Positions 33,951 to 41,844 of a DNA stretch of 64,000 nucleotides are shown piece after piece. This stretch comes from Actinomycetes bacterium. GTDB taxonomy: Bacteria; Actinomycetota; Thermoleophilia; RBG-16-64-13. The stretch covers positions 62,001-126,000 of the forward strand of contig JAGXFV010000030.1 in assembly GCA_024637095.1 (NCBI GenBank), in the 5' to 3' direction. The notes below the pieces were generated by a model. It was not told the origin of the DNA and did no database searches. It saw only the letters and a program-made list of their open reading frames with translations. How positions within the stretch are numbered: the first letter of the stretch is position 1; the number at the start of each line of letters is the position of its first letter. Made by a program: the position numbers and the translations under genes.

Positions 33951-33984
33951 CCGGCTTTTGGCCGCTCGATCTGAGGAGGAAGTG

Positions 33985-35433
33985 ATGAAAGACGTGAGGA
34001 ATGCGTCCCGCATTGGGCGCCTGCAGTTCCTGAGCGACGAGCAGAAGCGGGATATCTACCTGGCGGCGCTCGAGATCGCGGGCTCGATTGGGATGAAGGT
34101 CTATCACGAAGAGGCCCGCCGGCTATTGGCCGATGCCGGGGCAGAGGTCGATGGAGAACTTGTCAAGATGCCGCGGTATCTGATCGAGCAAGCGCGGCAA
34201 AGCGTCCCCGCAGTGGCCTTGATCTACGACCGCGAGGGCGAGCTCGCCATGGAGCTTGGCGGCTACAACAGCTACTTCGGCACGGGCTCTGACCTGATGC
34301 ACACCTACGACCTGGAGACGCGGGAGCGGCGGGACAGCGTGCTCGAGGACGTCGCCCGCGCGGCCCGGCTTTGCGATGCACTGCCGCACATGGATTTCAT
34401 CATGTCCTCGGCGCACCCCACGGACGTCAATCCGCACCATTCCTACCTGCTGAGCTTCCGCGAGATGATGCGGAACTCGACGAAGCCCCTGGTGATGACG
34501 GCGGAGAACGCCAAGGATCTGCGGGTGATGGTGGAGGTGGCCACGGAGCTTCGCGGCGGCGAGGAGCAGTTGCGGCAAAAGCCCTACTTCGTGGTTTACA
34601 ACGAGCCCATCAGCCCGCTTGAGCACCCTGTGGAGAGCGTGGAGAAGCTCTTCCTCTGTGCCGACACCGGAGTCCCCTCAATCTATTCCCCGGCGCCGCT
34701 CGCGGGCGCCACCGCTCCGATAACCATCGCCGGACACACGGCGCAGGGCGTGGCTGAGAGCCTCTTCGGTCTGGTGATGCACCAGTTGCGCAGACCCGGC
34801 GCTCCGTTCCTTTTTGGCATCGGTGCCGCGGTGCTCGACATGGTGACGGCGCAATCCAGCTACAACGCCCCGGAGTACTACCAGACCTACATGTGCATGG
34901 TGGACATGGCCCGTTGGCTGGACATCCCCAATTGGGGATACGGCGGGACCAGCGATTCCCAGCTGCTGGATGCCCAGGCGGGCATGGAGATCGCCCAGCT
35001 CACCTTCATGGCGATGATGCAGGGCTCCAACCTCAATCACGACGTGGGTTACCTGGACTTCGGCCTGACCGGCTCGCTCGAGGAGATAGTGGTGGTCGAT
35101 GAGTTCGTGGGGATGAACCGCAAGCTCTTCCAGGGGGTGGATGTCGACCGGGAGACCATGACCGTAGACACGGTGCGTGAGGTGGGACCCGGCGGTCACT
35201 ACATGACCACTGAGCACACCTATCGGCACCTGCGCTCGGCGCAGTGGCGGCCCACCGTCCTCAATCGCTACGGATACGAGAAATGGGAGGCTGAGGGCTC
35301 CAAGGACCTGCGGGAGAAGGCGGGGGACAAGGCACGCAAGCTCCTGGCCGAGCACGAACCCTCGGCCCTACCCGAGAACCTTTCCCGCGTGCTCGACGAG
35401 AAGGTGAACCGCTTTACCGACCGGGTGGCCTAG
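33985..35433 (+). CDS. MttB-family (non-pyrrolysine) corrinoid methyltransferase, copy 2
   Basis: A 482-residue relative of the preceding gene, clearly diverged: LAALEIAGSIGMKVYHEEARRLLADAGAEV, YFGTGSDLMHTYDLETRERRDSVLEDVARAARLCDALPHMDFIMSSAHP, and NHDVGYLDFGLTGSLEEIVVVDEFVGMNRKLFQG. It also has no in-frame TAG. Two different MttB proteins with one corrinoid protein suggest either two substrates or two successive methyl groups of one substrate. The ATG has GAGGAGG. The next gene (hutH) starts on the base after its stop, so the two are translationally linked. Confidence 0.87.
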   Translation: MKDVRNASRIGRLQFLSDEQKRDIYLAALEIAGSIGMKVYHEEARRLLADAGAEVDGELVKMPRYLIEQARQSVPAVALIYDREGELAMELGGYNSYFGTGSDLMHTYDLETRERRDSVLEDVARAARLCDALPHMDFIMSSAHPTDVNPHHSYLLSFREMMRNSTKPLVMTAENAKDLRVMVEVATELRGGEEQLRQKPYFVVYNEPISPLEHPVESVEKLFLCADTGVPSIYSPAPLAGATAPITIAGHTAQGVAESLFGLVMHQLRRPGAPFLFGIGAAVLDMVTAQSSYNAPEYYQTYMCMVDMARWLDIPNWGYGGTSDSQLLDAQAGMEIAQLTFMAMMQGSNLNHDVGYLDFGLTGSLEEIVVVDEFVGMNRKLFQGVDVDRETMTVDTVREVGPGGHYMTTEHTYRHLRSAQWRPTVLNRYGYEKWEAEGSKDLREKAGDKARKLLAEHEPSALPENLSRVLDEKVNRFTDRVA

Positions 35434-37035
35434 ATGCCCGCGAAGCAGACGGAGAACCCGTGCACGCCTCGAGCCGATGCACCCGTGGTGCGGCTGGACG
35501 GGGAGACCCTCAGCCTCGAGGACGTCCGTCGGGTCGCGCGCGGCGAGGCGAGTGTGGCGGTGGCCGAGAAATCCCGGCTGCGCATCGACCGTGCCCGCGC
35601 GTACGTCGACCAGATCGTGAGCGAAGGCCAGGTGGTCTACGGAGTGACCACGGGCTTCGGCAAGTTCGCCGACGTTACCATCGACCAGTCGGAGGTACTC
35701 GAGCTACAGCGCAATCTGGTGCTAAGTCATTGCTGCGGCGTAGGCGTGCCGCTGGATGCCGAGGAGGCCCGCGCCCTCATGGTGCTGCGCGCCAACGTGC
35801 TGGCCAAGGGCTACTCGGGCGCGCGCTACGCGGTGCTCGAGACCCTCGTCGAGATGATCAACTGCGGGGTGTACCCGCATGTTCCCGCAAAGGGCTCGGT
35901 GGGAGCCTCGGGCGATCTTGCTCCGCTCGCCCACCTGGCCGCCGTGATGATCGGCGAAGGCCGGGCTTTGGTGGGTGGAGAGTGGACGCCTGGAGCGTCC
36001 GCCATGAAGGCGGTGGGTATCCAGCCGCTGGTGCTCGAGGCCAAGGAGGGCCTCGCCCTGATCAACGGCACGCAGCTGATGTCCGGTCTGGGCACGCTAA
36101 CCCTATTGGCAGCCGAGAACCTTCTCAAGTGCTGCGACATCGCGGGCGCCATGACGCTCGAGGCCCTGCGGGGAACGGATGCGGCGTACCTGCCGTGTAC
36201 CCAAGAAGTCCGGCCTCACCGCGGCCAAATGGCCACGGCGAGCAACCTAATGCGGTTGCTCCAGGGGAGCGAGATCCTGCCCTCGCACCGCGATGACGAA
36301 CTGGACAAGCGGGTGCAGGACGCCTACTCCCTGCGCTGTATGCCCCAAGTGCATGGTGCCGCCAAGGACGCGTTGAGTTTCGTCCGCGGGGTACTGGAAG
36401 TCGAGGTCAACTCGGCCACCGACAACCCACTGGTGTTCCCCCAGGCGCAGCTGGTCATCTCCGGGGGCAACTTCCATGGTCAGCCCGTATCTCAAGCACT
36501 CGACTTCCTGGCTGTGGCGCTCACCTACAGCGGGGGGATAGCGGAACGTCGAGTGGAGTACCTGCTCGACCCGGCGACCTCGGAACGCCTGCCGGCCTTT
36601 CTCACCCCACGAGGGGGGATCAACTCCGGGTTGATGATTCCTCAGGTGACGGCGGCGGCGCTGGTATCTGAGAACAAGACTCTGGCGCACCCGGCGTGCG
36701 TCGACTCGATTCCCACTTCGGCCAACAAGGAGGACTACGTGAGCATGGGCGCCTTCGCCGCCCGCAAGGCCGTGGACGTGGTCAAGAACACGACCTGGGT
36801 GGTGGCGGTGGAGATGCTGGCGGCGGCCCAGGCTCTGGAGTTTGGCGAAGGGCTGCGGCCGGGTCACGGGGTGCAGGCCGCCTATCGCCTGATCCGTCAG
36901 ACCGTGCCGCCTCTGGCCGAGGACCGACCTCAGACGCCGGACATAGAGGCGATTGCCGAACTCATGAGCAGCGAACGGCTTTGCGACGCGGTCGAAGAGG
37001 CGGTGGGCCCGCTGGAGCTGGTGCCGGTGATGTAG
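35434..37035 (+). CDS. hutH: histidine ammonia-lyase family enzyme
   Basis: A 533-residue aromatic/histidine lyase. The MIO prosthetic group forms from A158-S159-G160 in KGSVGASGDLAPLAH; Tyr69 of VVYGVTTGFGKF is the catalytic loop tyrosine; SATDNPLVF, SGGNFHGQPV, and ALVSENKTLAHPACVDS are HutH-like. It should release ammonia (or an amine) from histidine or a histidine derivative to give urocanate. The motif normally SANQEDHVSM reads SANKEDYVSM (Lys432, Tyr435), two changes next to the substrate end, so a modified substrate such as a trimethylated histidine, as in the related ergothionases, is possible. The ATG abuts the preceding methyltransferase gene. Confidence 0.88.
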   Translation: MPAKQTENPCTPRADAPVVRLDGETLSLEDVRRVARGEASVAVAEKSRLRIDRARAYVDQIVSEGQVVYGVTTGFGKFADVTIDQSEVLELQRNLVLSHCCGVGVPLDAEEARALMVLRANVLAKGYSGARYAVLETLVEMINCGVYPHVPAKGSVGASGDLAPLAHLAAVMIGEGRALVGGEWTPGASAMKAVGIQPLVLEAKEGLALINGTQLMSGLGTLTLLAAENLLKCCDIAGAMTLEALRGTDAAYLPCTQEVRPHRGQMATASNLMRLLQGSEILPSHRDDELDKRVQDAYSLRCMPQVHGAAKDALSFVRGVLEVEVNSATDNPLVFPQAQLVISGGNFHGQPVSQALDFLAVALTYSGGIAERRVEYLLDPATSERLPAFLTPRGGINSGLMIPQVTAAALVSENKTLAHPACVDSIPTSANKEDYVSMGAFAARKAVDVVKNTTWVVAVEMLAAAQALEFGEGLRPGHGVQAAYRLIRQTVPPLAEDRPQTPDIEAIAELMSSERLCDAVEEAVGPLELVPVM

Positions 37036-37154
37036 GCCCCGGTGGTTCCGGTCGGTTTGTGGTCGTGAGGCAACCGGAGCCCGCCGCGAGACCGCCGAGC
37101 AGTTGGAAGGACTTCGCAGACAGAGAGGGATACGACGGCAGAAAAGGAGAGAAA

Positions 37155-37784
37155 ATGGCTTTTGACAAGTTGATCGAGTTGGTTCAGGTGGGCGATGGAC
37201 AGCAGGTGGCCGCTGAGGTGCAGAAGCAGCTCGACGCGGGCAATTCCGCTCCGACGATTCTCAACGATGGCCTGATTGCGGCCATGGACATCGTCGGCGA
37301 GAAGATGGAGTCCGAGGAGATGTTCATCCCGGAAGTCCTCCGCTCGGCCAAGGCCATGGAACAGGGGCTCGCGGTGATGAAGGACGAGTTGGCCCTGGAC
37401 GACGTGCAGGCAAGCGGTAAGGTAGTCATCGGGACTGTCAAAGGCGACCTCCACGATATCGGCAAGAACCTGGTGAGCATGCTGCTGTCCAGCGCTGGCT
37501 TCGAAGTAATCGATGCCGGCATCAACGTGGCTCCTGACGCCTTTGTCGCTAAGGTCGAGGAAACCGGCGCCAACTTCCTGGCGATGTCGGCCTTGCTGAC
37601 CACGACCATGCCCATGATGAAGCAAACCATCGCCGAATTGGAGCAGCGTGGGTTGCGCGACCGGGTCAAGGTGATCATCGGCGGCGCTCCGGTGAACCAA
37701 GGTTATGCCGACGAACTGGGTGCCGATGGCTATGCCAGCGATGCCGGCGCGGCGATCAAGCTGGCCAAGAGCCTCAGGGCTTAG
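37155..37784 (+). CDS. corrinoid (cobalamin-binding) methyl carrier protein
   Basis: A 209-residue two-domain carrier. Residues 1-85 are the helical cap (B12-binding 2) and residues about 88-209 the Rossmann-type B12 domain. The signature DLHDIGKNLVSML contains the cobalt-ligating His100, followed by the GG pair in VIIGGAPVN. It matches MttC/MtbC/MtgC-type proteins, which accept a methyl group from a substrate methyltransferase and pass it on. Partners here are the two MttB-type proteins upstream and the methyltetrahydrofolate methyltransferase at 43875. The ATG has AAGGAG. Confidence 0.93.
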   Translation: MAFDKLIELVQVGDGQQVAAEVQKQLDAGNSAPTILNDGLIAAMDIVGEKMESEEMFIPEVLRSAKAMEQGLAVMKDELALDDVQASGKVVIGTVKGDLHDIGKNLVSMLLSSAGFEVIDAGINVAPDAFVAKVEETGANFLAMSALLTTTMPMMKQTIAELEQRGLRDRVKVIIGGAPVNQGYADELGADGYASDAGAAIKLAKSLRA

Positions 37785-37808
37785 GCGGCCCTATTTTGAG
37801 GAAGGTGC

Positions 37809-38912
37809 ATGACTCCCTCCAATAAGACTCAGAGGTTCATGGAGCTCTTTTCGGTTCCAGAATTCCTGGCACCCCGACTCGACCGCTTCGTGGAGCCGGC
37901 GGAGATGGAGCTCGTGCTGGTCCTGGACGGTAGCGATCTGACCCTCGCGGAGGTGGAACGGCGTCTACAGGAGCGGCTGGAGGAAGACTCGCCGGATCCG
38001 ATCGACCGCTTCGTGCTGCGCGCCTGGCGCCGCGGCCTTCTGGATCTCGCCTGGGTCGAGGCGGGCGACGAGGCTGCCGAGCCGGAGCCGCTCCGTGAGG
38101 GCATATGCATGGGCCGGCAGGGCTCGGAGCTGGCCTTCGCCACGAGGCGGGACGGCATGACCGGGCTGGTGATCCGCGCGGCCGACTTCCACACCCGTTT
38201 TGAGATCTGGGCCATTAACGAGGGCTGGAAAGACATCTCGCCCGAACTCCGCAGCCGGCTTAACGACTGGGAGCGCGACTACTACCGCGAGCTCAAGAGA
38301 GAGCAGATCGAAGCGCTCAAGCGGGGTGAGGAGCCTGATCGGCGGCTGGAGAACGCCGAGTACCTGCTGCCCGATGAGGCTGTGGCCGTGATCGACGAGG
38401 TGGAGCACGTCTATCTGTGGCCGTGCAATTGCCGGGCGATGATGGGCGAGTGTGAAAAGCCCGTCAACGTCTGCCTGCGCTTTGAAAACGACAGAGATCT
38501 GGGCTGGGAGATATCAAAGGAGAAGGCCAAGGAGATTCTGCGGGAGGCGCACCAGGCGGGCCTCATGCACTCGGGCGAATTGGTGCGTGACGGGGGAAAG
38601 GTCCGCGGAGCCATCTGCAACTGCTGCGCTGACTGCTGCTTCCCTCACTTGGTGGCGGAGGAAATGGGTGCGCAGAAACTCTGGCCGCGGTCGCGGCACA
38701 TCGCCCGCCGCGAGGAATCGCTTTGCAGCACCTGTGGCCGCTGCGCCCGCCGCTGCCCCTTCGGCGCGTTCGAGATAGTGGGTAAGGGCGACATGCGCGA
38801 GCTCCTGTTCCACGAGGAGAAGTGCCGCGGCTGCGCTGTCTGCCTGGGAGCATGCAGAGAAGGGGCCATCACCATGGCGCCTCTGGAGCAGCCGGAGCCG
38901 AAATCCGCGTGA
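37809..38912 (+). CDS. multi-cluster ferredoxin-type protein
   Basis: A 367-residue soluble protein. The first 200 residues resemble a winged-helix-like region followed by a charged helical one. Cysteine groups follow: C206, C208, C215, C222 (PCNCRAMMGEC), C270-C277 (ICNCCADCC), then two classical [4Fe-4S] motifs C306/309/312/316 and C339/342/345/349. At least two, perhaps three or four, clusters are likely. Encoded between the corrinoid protein and hutI, it is a candidate electron donor for reductive reactivation of inactive cob(II)alamin, although it lacks the ASKHA domain of RamA-type activators. Its stop overlaps the GTG of hutI. Confidence 0.75.
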   Translation: MTPSNKTQRFMELFSVPEFLAPRLDRFVEPAEMELVLVLDGSDLTLAEVERRLQERLEEDSPDPIDRFVLRAWRRGLLDLAWVEAGDEAAEPEPLREGICMGRQGSELAFATRRDGMTGLVIRAADFHTRFEIWAINEGWKDISPELRSRLNDWERDYYRELKREQIEALKRGEEPDRRLENAEYLLPDEAVAVIDEVEHVYLWPCNCRAMMGECEKPVNVCLRFENDRDLGWEISKEKAKEILREAHQAGLMHSGELVRDGGKVRGAICNCCADCCFPHLVAEEMGAQKLWPRSRHIARREESLCSTCGRCARRCPFGAFEIVGKGDMRELLFHEEKCRGCAVCLGACREGAITMAPLEQPEPKSA

Positions 38913-40243
38913 CTGACATCCCGCGGCATCAGGCGGACTTGGTCGTTACCACCGACGGACCTCTGCTGACCTGCGCGGCCGAGGGCGGAGGCCTGGGCCT
39001 GCTGGAGGGCGGAGTGGTTGCGGCCCGCGCCGGTATTATCGTCTGGGTGGGAAGTAAAGCTCAGGCTGAGGTTGAGTTGAGCCTTGCCGGGGATGCCCGC
39101 TGGGTGGACTGCGGGCGGCGGGTGTTGATGCCCGGGGTGGTGGAGTGCCACAGCCACCCGGTGTTCGCCGGTAACCGAGCCGGCGAGTTTCAGATGCGTG
39201 TCGGGGGCAGTGAATACGAAGAGATCGCCCGGGCCGGCGGCGGCATCATGAGCACCGTGAGGGAAACCCGGGACGCTTCGCCCGAGTTGCTGCTCGCGCG
39301 CGGCCGCCGTCACCTGGACTGGATGTTGGACTACGGTATCACCACGGTCGAGGCCAAGAGCGGCTACGGCCTAAACACCGATAGTGAGCTGCGCTTGCTG
39401 GAGGTCATCGCTGAGTTGGGTCGAACGCACCCCGCCACCGTGGTGGGCACCTTCCTTGGCGCCCACACGGTGCCGCTTGAGTACAAGGGGAGGGCCGATG
39501 ACTATGTCGACCTCGTGGTCGAGGAGATGCTGCCCCGGGTGGCCGAGGCCAACCTGGCCCGCTTCTGCGACGTCTTCTGCGAAGACGTCGCATTCAACCT
39601 CGACCAGAGCCATAGAGTTCTGCAGGCAGCCAAGGAATACGGCCTGGTTCCCAAAATCCACGCCGACCAGCTGAGCGCGGGCGGCGGAGCCCAATTGGCG
39701 GCCGAGGTGGGGGCGGTCTCCGCCGAGCATCTGGACTATACCGACGGGCCGGGAATTGCCGCCCTGGCCGAGGCGGGAGTCACCGCTGTGCTGCTTCCCG
39801 GGGCCGTGTTCTTCTTGGGTCGCACTGACTATGCCCCGGCGCGGGCCCTGCTCGAAGCGGGAGTGCCGGTCGCCATTTCCACGGATTTCAACCCCGGGAC
39901 CTGTTACTCCGAGAATCCCTTCCTCATGGGGACCATCGCCTCCTGCTACATGGGACTTTCGGCGTCCGAGGTGATCCTGGGACTCACCCGACATGCGGCG
40001 GGGGCCCTGAGCATGGAAGGGCAGGTGGGATCGCTCTCGCCCGGCCGCCGGGCGGACATCCTGGTGTTGGAGAGTGAGGATTATCTCGATCTGCCGTATC
40101 ACTTCGGAGTCAATCCGGTGGCGGCCGTGTTCAAAGACGGGCGACTGGTTCGAGATCGCTCCGGCGGCCTGGTTTCGGCCGGCGGACTGGTTTCGGCCGG
40201 GAAGCCGCAGGCGGCAGAAGACAAATTAGGGAGGGCGGGATAG
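38909..40243 (+). CDS. hutI: imidazolonepropionase
   Basis: A 444-residue amidohydrolase starting at GTG 38909, which overlaps the previous stop (GTGA). The metal-site sequence ECHSHPVFAGNRAGEF, TTVEAKSGYGLN, GTFLGAHTVPLEYKG, KIHADQLS and ISTDFNPGTCYSENPF identify imidazolonepropionase (EC 3.5.2.7), the third step of histidine breakdown, giving N-formimino-glutamate. The C-terminus carries a short repeat, GGLVSAGGLVSAG, from a duplicated 21-base unit. The next gene starts directly after its stop. Confidence 0.94.
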   Translation: MTDIPRHQADLVVTTDGPLLTCAAEGGGLGLLEGGVVAARAGIIVWVGSKAQAEVELSLAGDARWVDCGRRVLMPGVVECHSHPVFAGNRAGEFQMRVGGSEYEEIARAGGGIMSTVRETRDASPELLLARGRRHLDWMLDYGITTVEAKSGYGLNTDSELRLLEVIAELGRTHPATVVGTFLGAHTVPLEYKGRADDYVDLVVEEMLPRVAEANLARFCDVFCEDVAFNLDQSHRVLQAAKEYGLVPKIHADQLSAGGGAQLAAEVGAVSAEHLDYTDGPGIAALAEAGVTAVLLPGAVFFLGRTDYAPARALLEAGVPVAISTDFNPGTCYSENPFLMGTIASCYMGLSASEVILGLTRHAAGALSMEGQVGSLSPGRRADILVLESEDYLDLPYHFGVNPVAAVFKDGRLVRDRSGGLVSAGGLVSAGKPQAAEDKLGRAG

Positions 40244-41209
40244 ATGCAGGTGCTGGAATGCGTGCCCAACATAAGTGAGGGTAGAGATCTGGCCCTGGTC
40301 GAGGAAGTGGTGGAGCAGATCCGCCGGGCTTCCGGCGTGGAGTTGTTGGACTACTCCTCCGACGCGGACCACAACCGGAGCGTGATCACCTACGTGGGCC
40401 CCCCCGAGGCCGTGCTCGAGGCCACCGTGGCCCTCTGCCGTAAAGCCTACGAACTAATCGACATGCGCGGGCACGAGGGGGGGCATCCCCGCATGGGCGC
40501 CGTGGACGTGGCTCCCTTCATCCCGCTGCGGGGCATCTCCACCGAAGAGGCGGTTGAGTTGGCCAGGCGGCTGGGGCACGCGATCGGCGAGCTCGGGGTT
40601 CCCGTCTATTACTACGAGAACGCCGCCACGCGGCCGGAACGGCGCAACCTCGCCGACGTACGCCGCGGCGAGTACGAGGCCCTGCGGGAGAAGCTGGCAG
40701 CCGCCGAGTGGGCGCCGGACGCGGGACCCGCCGAGTTCAACGAGAAGTCGGGTGCGACCGCCGTCGGCGTCCGCTTCCCCCTGATCGCCTTCAACGTCAA
40801 CCTTGCGACCACTGACGTCGAGGTCGCACGACGGATCGCCAACGCCGTCAGGGCCAAGACCGGTGGCTACGTCAACGTCAAGGCCATGGGACTCGGGCTA
40901 GAGGAGAAGGGTCAGGTTCAGGTTTCGATGAACCTGGTTCAGTACGAGGAGACTCCGATCCACCGGGTGGTGGAGACGGTCCGCTTCGAGGCGGCCAGAC
41001 ACGGCGTGGGCGTAGCCGGCTGCGAGCTGATCGGCCTGGCTCCGCTCGCAGCGTTCGAGGAAGTCATTCGCCACTACCTGCAAATACACGACTTCTCCCT
41101 GGAACAGATAATCGAGACCCGGCTGCTCGAAGGCCTCGGCAGGGAACTCGAGGCCCGGGGGTCGCGCACCGGGGGAGACGGGCCCAGCGAAGCGGCTCCC
41201 CGGCATTAA
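40244..41209 (+). CDS. ftcD: glutamate formimidoyltransferase
   Basis: A 321-residue protein comprising only the formiminotransferase part of FtcD: LECVPNISEGRDLALVEEV at the N-terminus, SDADHNRSVITYVG, MRGHEGGHPRMGAVDVAPFIPL, and the second subdomain VQVSMNLVQYEETPIHRV. It moves the formimino group from N-formimino-glutamate to tetrahydrofolate, releasing glutamate. This route, rather than direct hydrolysis, is typical of anaerobes and links histidine to C1 metabolism. Start ATG with AGGGAGG, abutting hutI. Confidence 0.95.
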   Translation: MQVLECVPNISEGRDLALVEEVVEQIRRASGVELLDYSSDADHNRSVITYVGPPEAVLEATVALCRKAYELIDMRGHEGGHPRMGAVDVAPFIPLRGISTEEAVELARRLGHAIGELGVPVYYYENAATRPERRNLADVRRGEYEALREKLAAAEWAPDAGPAEFNEKSGATAVGVRFPLIAFNVNLATTDVEVARRIANAVRAKTGGYVNVKAMGLGLEEKGQVQVSMNLVQYEETPIHRVVETVRFEAARHGVGVAGCELIGLAPLAAFEEVIRHYLQIHDFSLEQIIETRLLEGLGRELEARGSRTGGDGPSEAAPRH

Positions 41210-41220
41210 GGAGGCCGGCA

Positions 41221-41844
41221 ATGGAACAGCAGACGAGGGAACTTCTCGAACGGATCGCGTCCGACTCGCCCGTGCCCGGCGGGGGGAGTGTTTCCGCGCT
41301 TGCGGGTGCTTTGGGGGCGTCGCTCGGAGCTATGGTCTCGCGGCTCACCGCGGCCAAGCAGGCGGGCACCATGAAGGGTGGACGGGCGGAGGAACTGATC
41401 GGCGACTTGGACCGGGCCCGGGAACGGTTGGCCGACAGTTTCGCCCGAGACGCCGCGTCCTACGAGGGTGTTATCGCCGCCTACCGGCTGCCGAAGGGAA
41501 CTGAGGAAGAGCGGCGTGCCCGGAAGGAAGCGGTGCAGGCGGCCATGCGTCACGCCACCAGTGTCCCGCTCGAGACCGCTCGCCTCTGCGACCGGGTACT
41601 CGACCTATGCCTGGTCGCCACGCGGCACGGATACGAGCAGGCGGTGACCGATGCCGGGGTAGGCGCCCTCTTGGCCTATGCCGGAGGTACGGGCGCTCTC
41701 TACAACGTGGAGGTCAACCTCGGCTCGGTGGACGATCAGCAGTTCGTGGAGACCGTTCGGCGGGAACTCGAAAGCCTGCGGGCCGGAATGGAGGACAAGC
41801 GTCGTTCGGCCGACGAGCGGGTGCGCGAGGTACTCCGTGGATAG
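41221..41844 (+). CDS. fchA: formimidoyltetrahydrofolate cyclodeaminase
   Basis: A 207-residue helical cyclodeaminase: SPVPGGGSVSALAGALGASLGAMVSRLT at the N-terminus, DAASYEGVIAAYRLPK, and VTDAGVGALLAYAGGTGALYNVEVNL. It converts 5-formimino-tetrahydrofolate to 5,10-methenyl-tetrahydrofolate and ammonia. Here it is separate from ftcD, as in clostridia-type anaerobes. A GGAGG ribosome site precedes the ATG. It overlaps the GTG of the urocanase gene by eight bases. Confidence 0.94.
   Translation: MEQQTRELLERIASDSPVPGGGSVSALAGALGASLGAMVSRLTAAKQAGTMKGGRAEELIGDLDRARERLADSFARDAASYEGVIAAYRLPKGTEEERRARKEAVQAAMRHATSVPLETARLCDRVLDLCLVATRHGYEQAVTDAGVGALLAYAGGTGALYNVEVNLGSVDDQQFVETVRRELESLRAGMEDKRRSADERVREVLRG

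Noticed and set aside
32455-35433. Pyrrolysine-containing trimethylamine methyltransferase
   Set aside because: Neither MttB-type gene has an in-frame TAG; both reading frames are uninterrupted.
37809-38912. Assignment as a RamA-type corrinoid activator
   Set aside because: The protein has two ferredoxin motifs at its end like RamA, but no ASKHA ATPase domain or matching length, so the name was not used.
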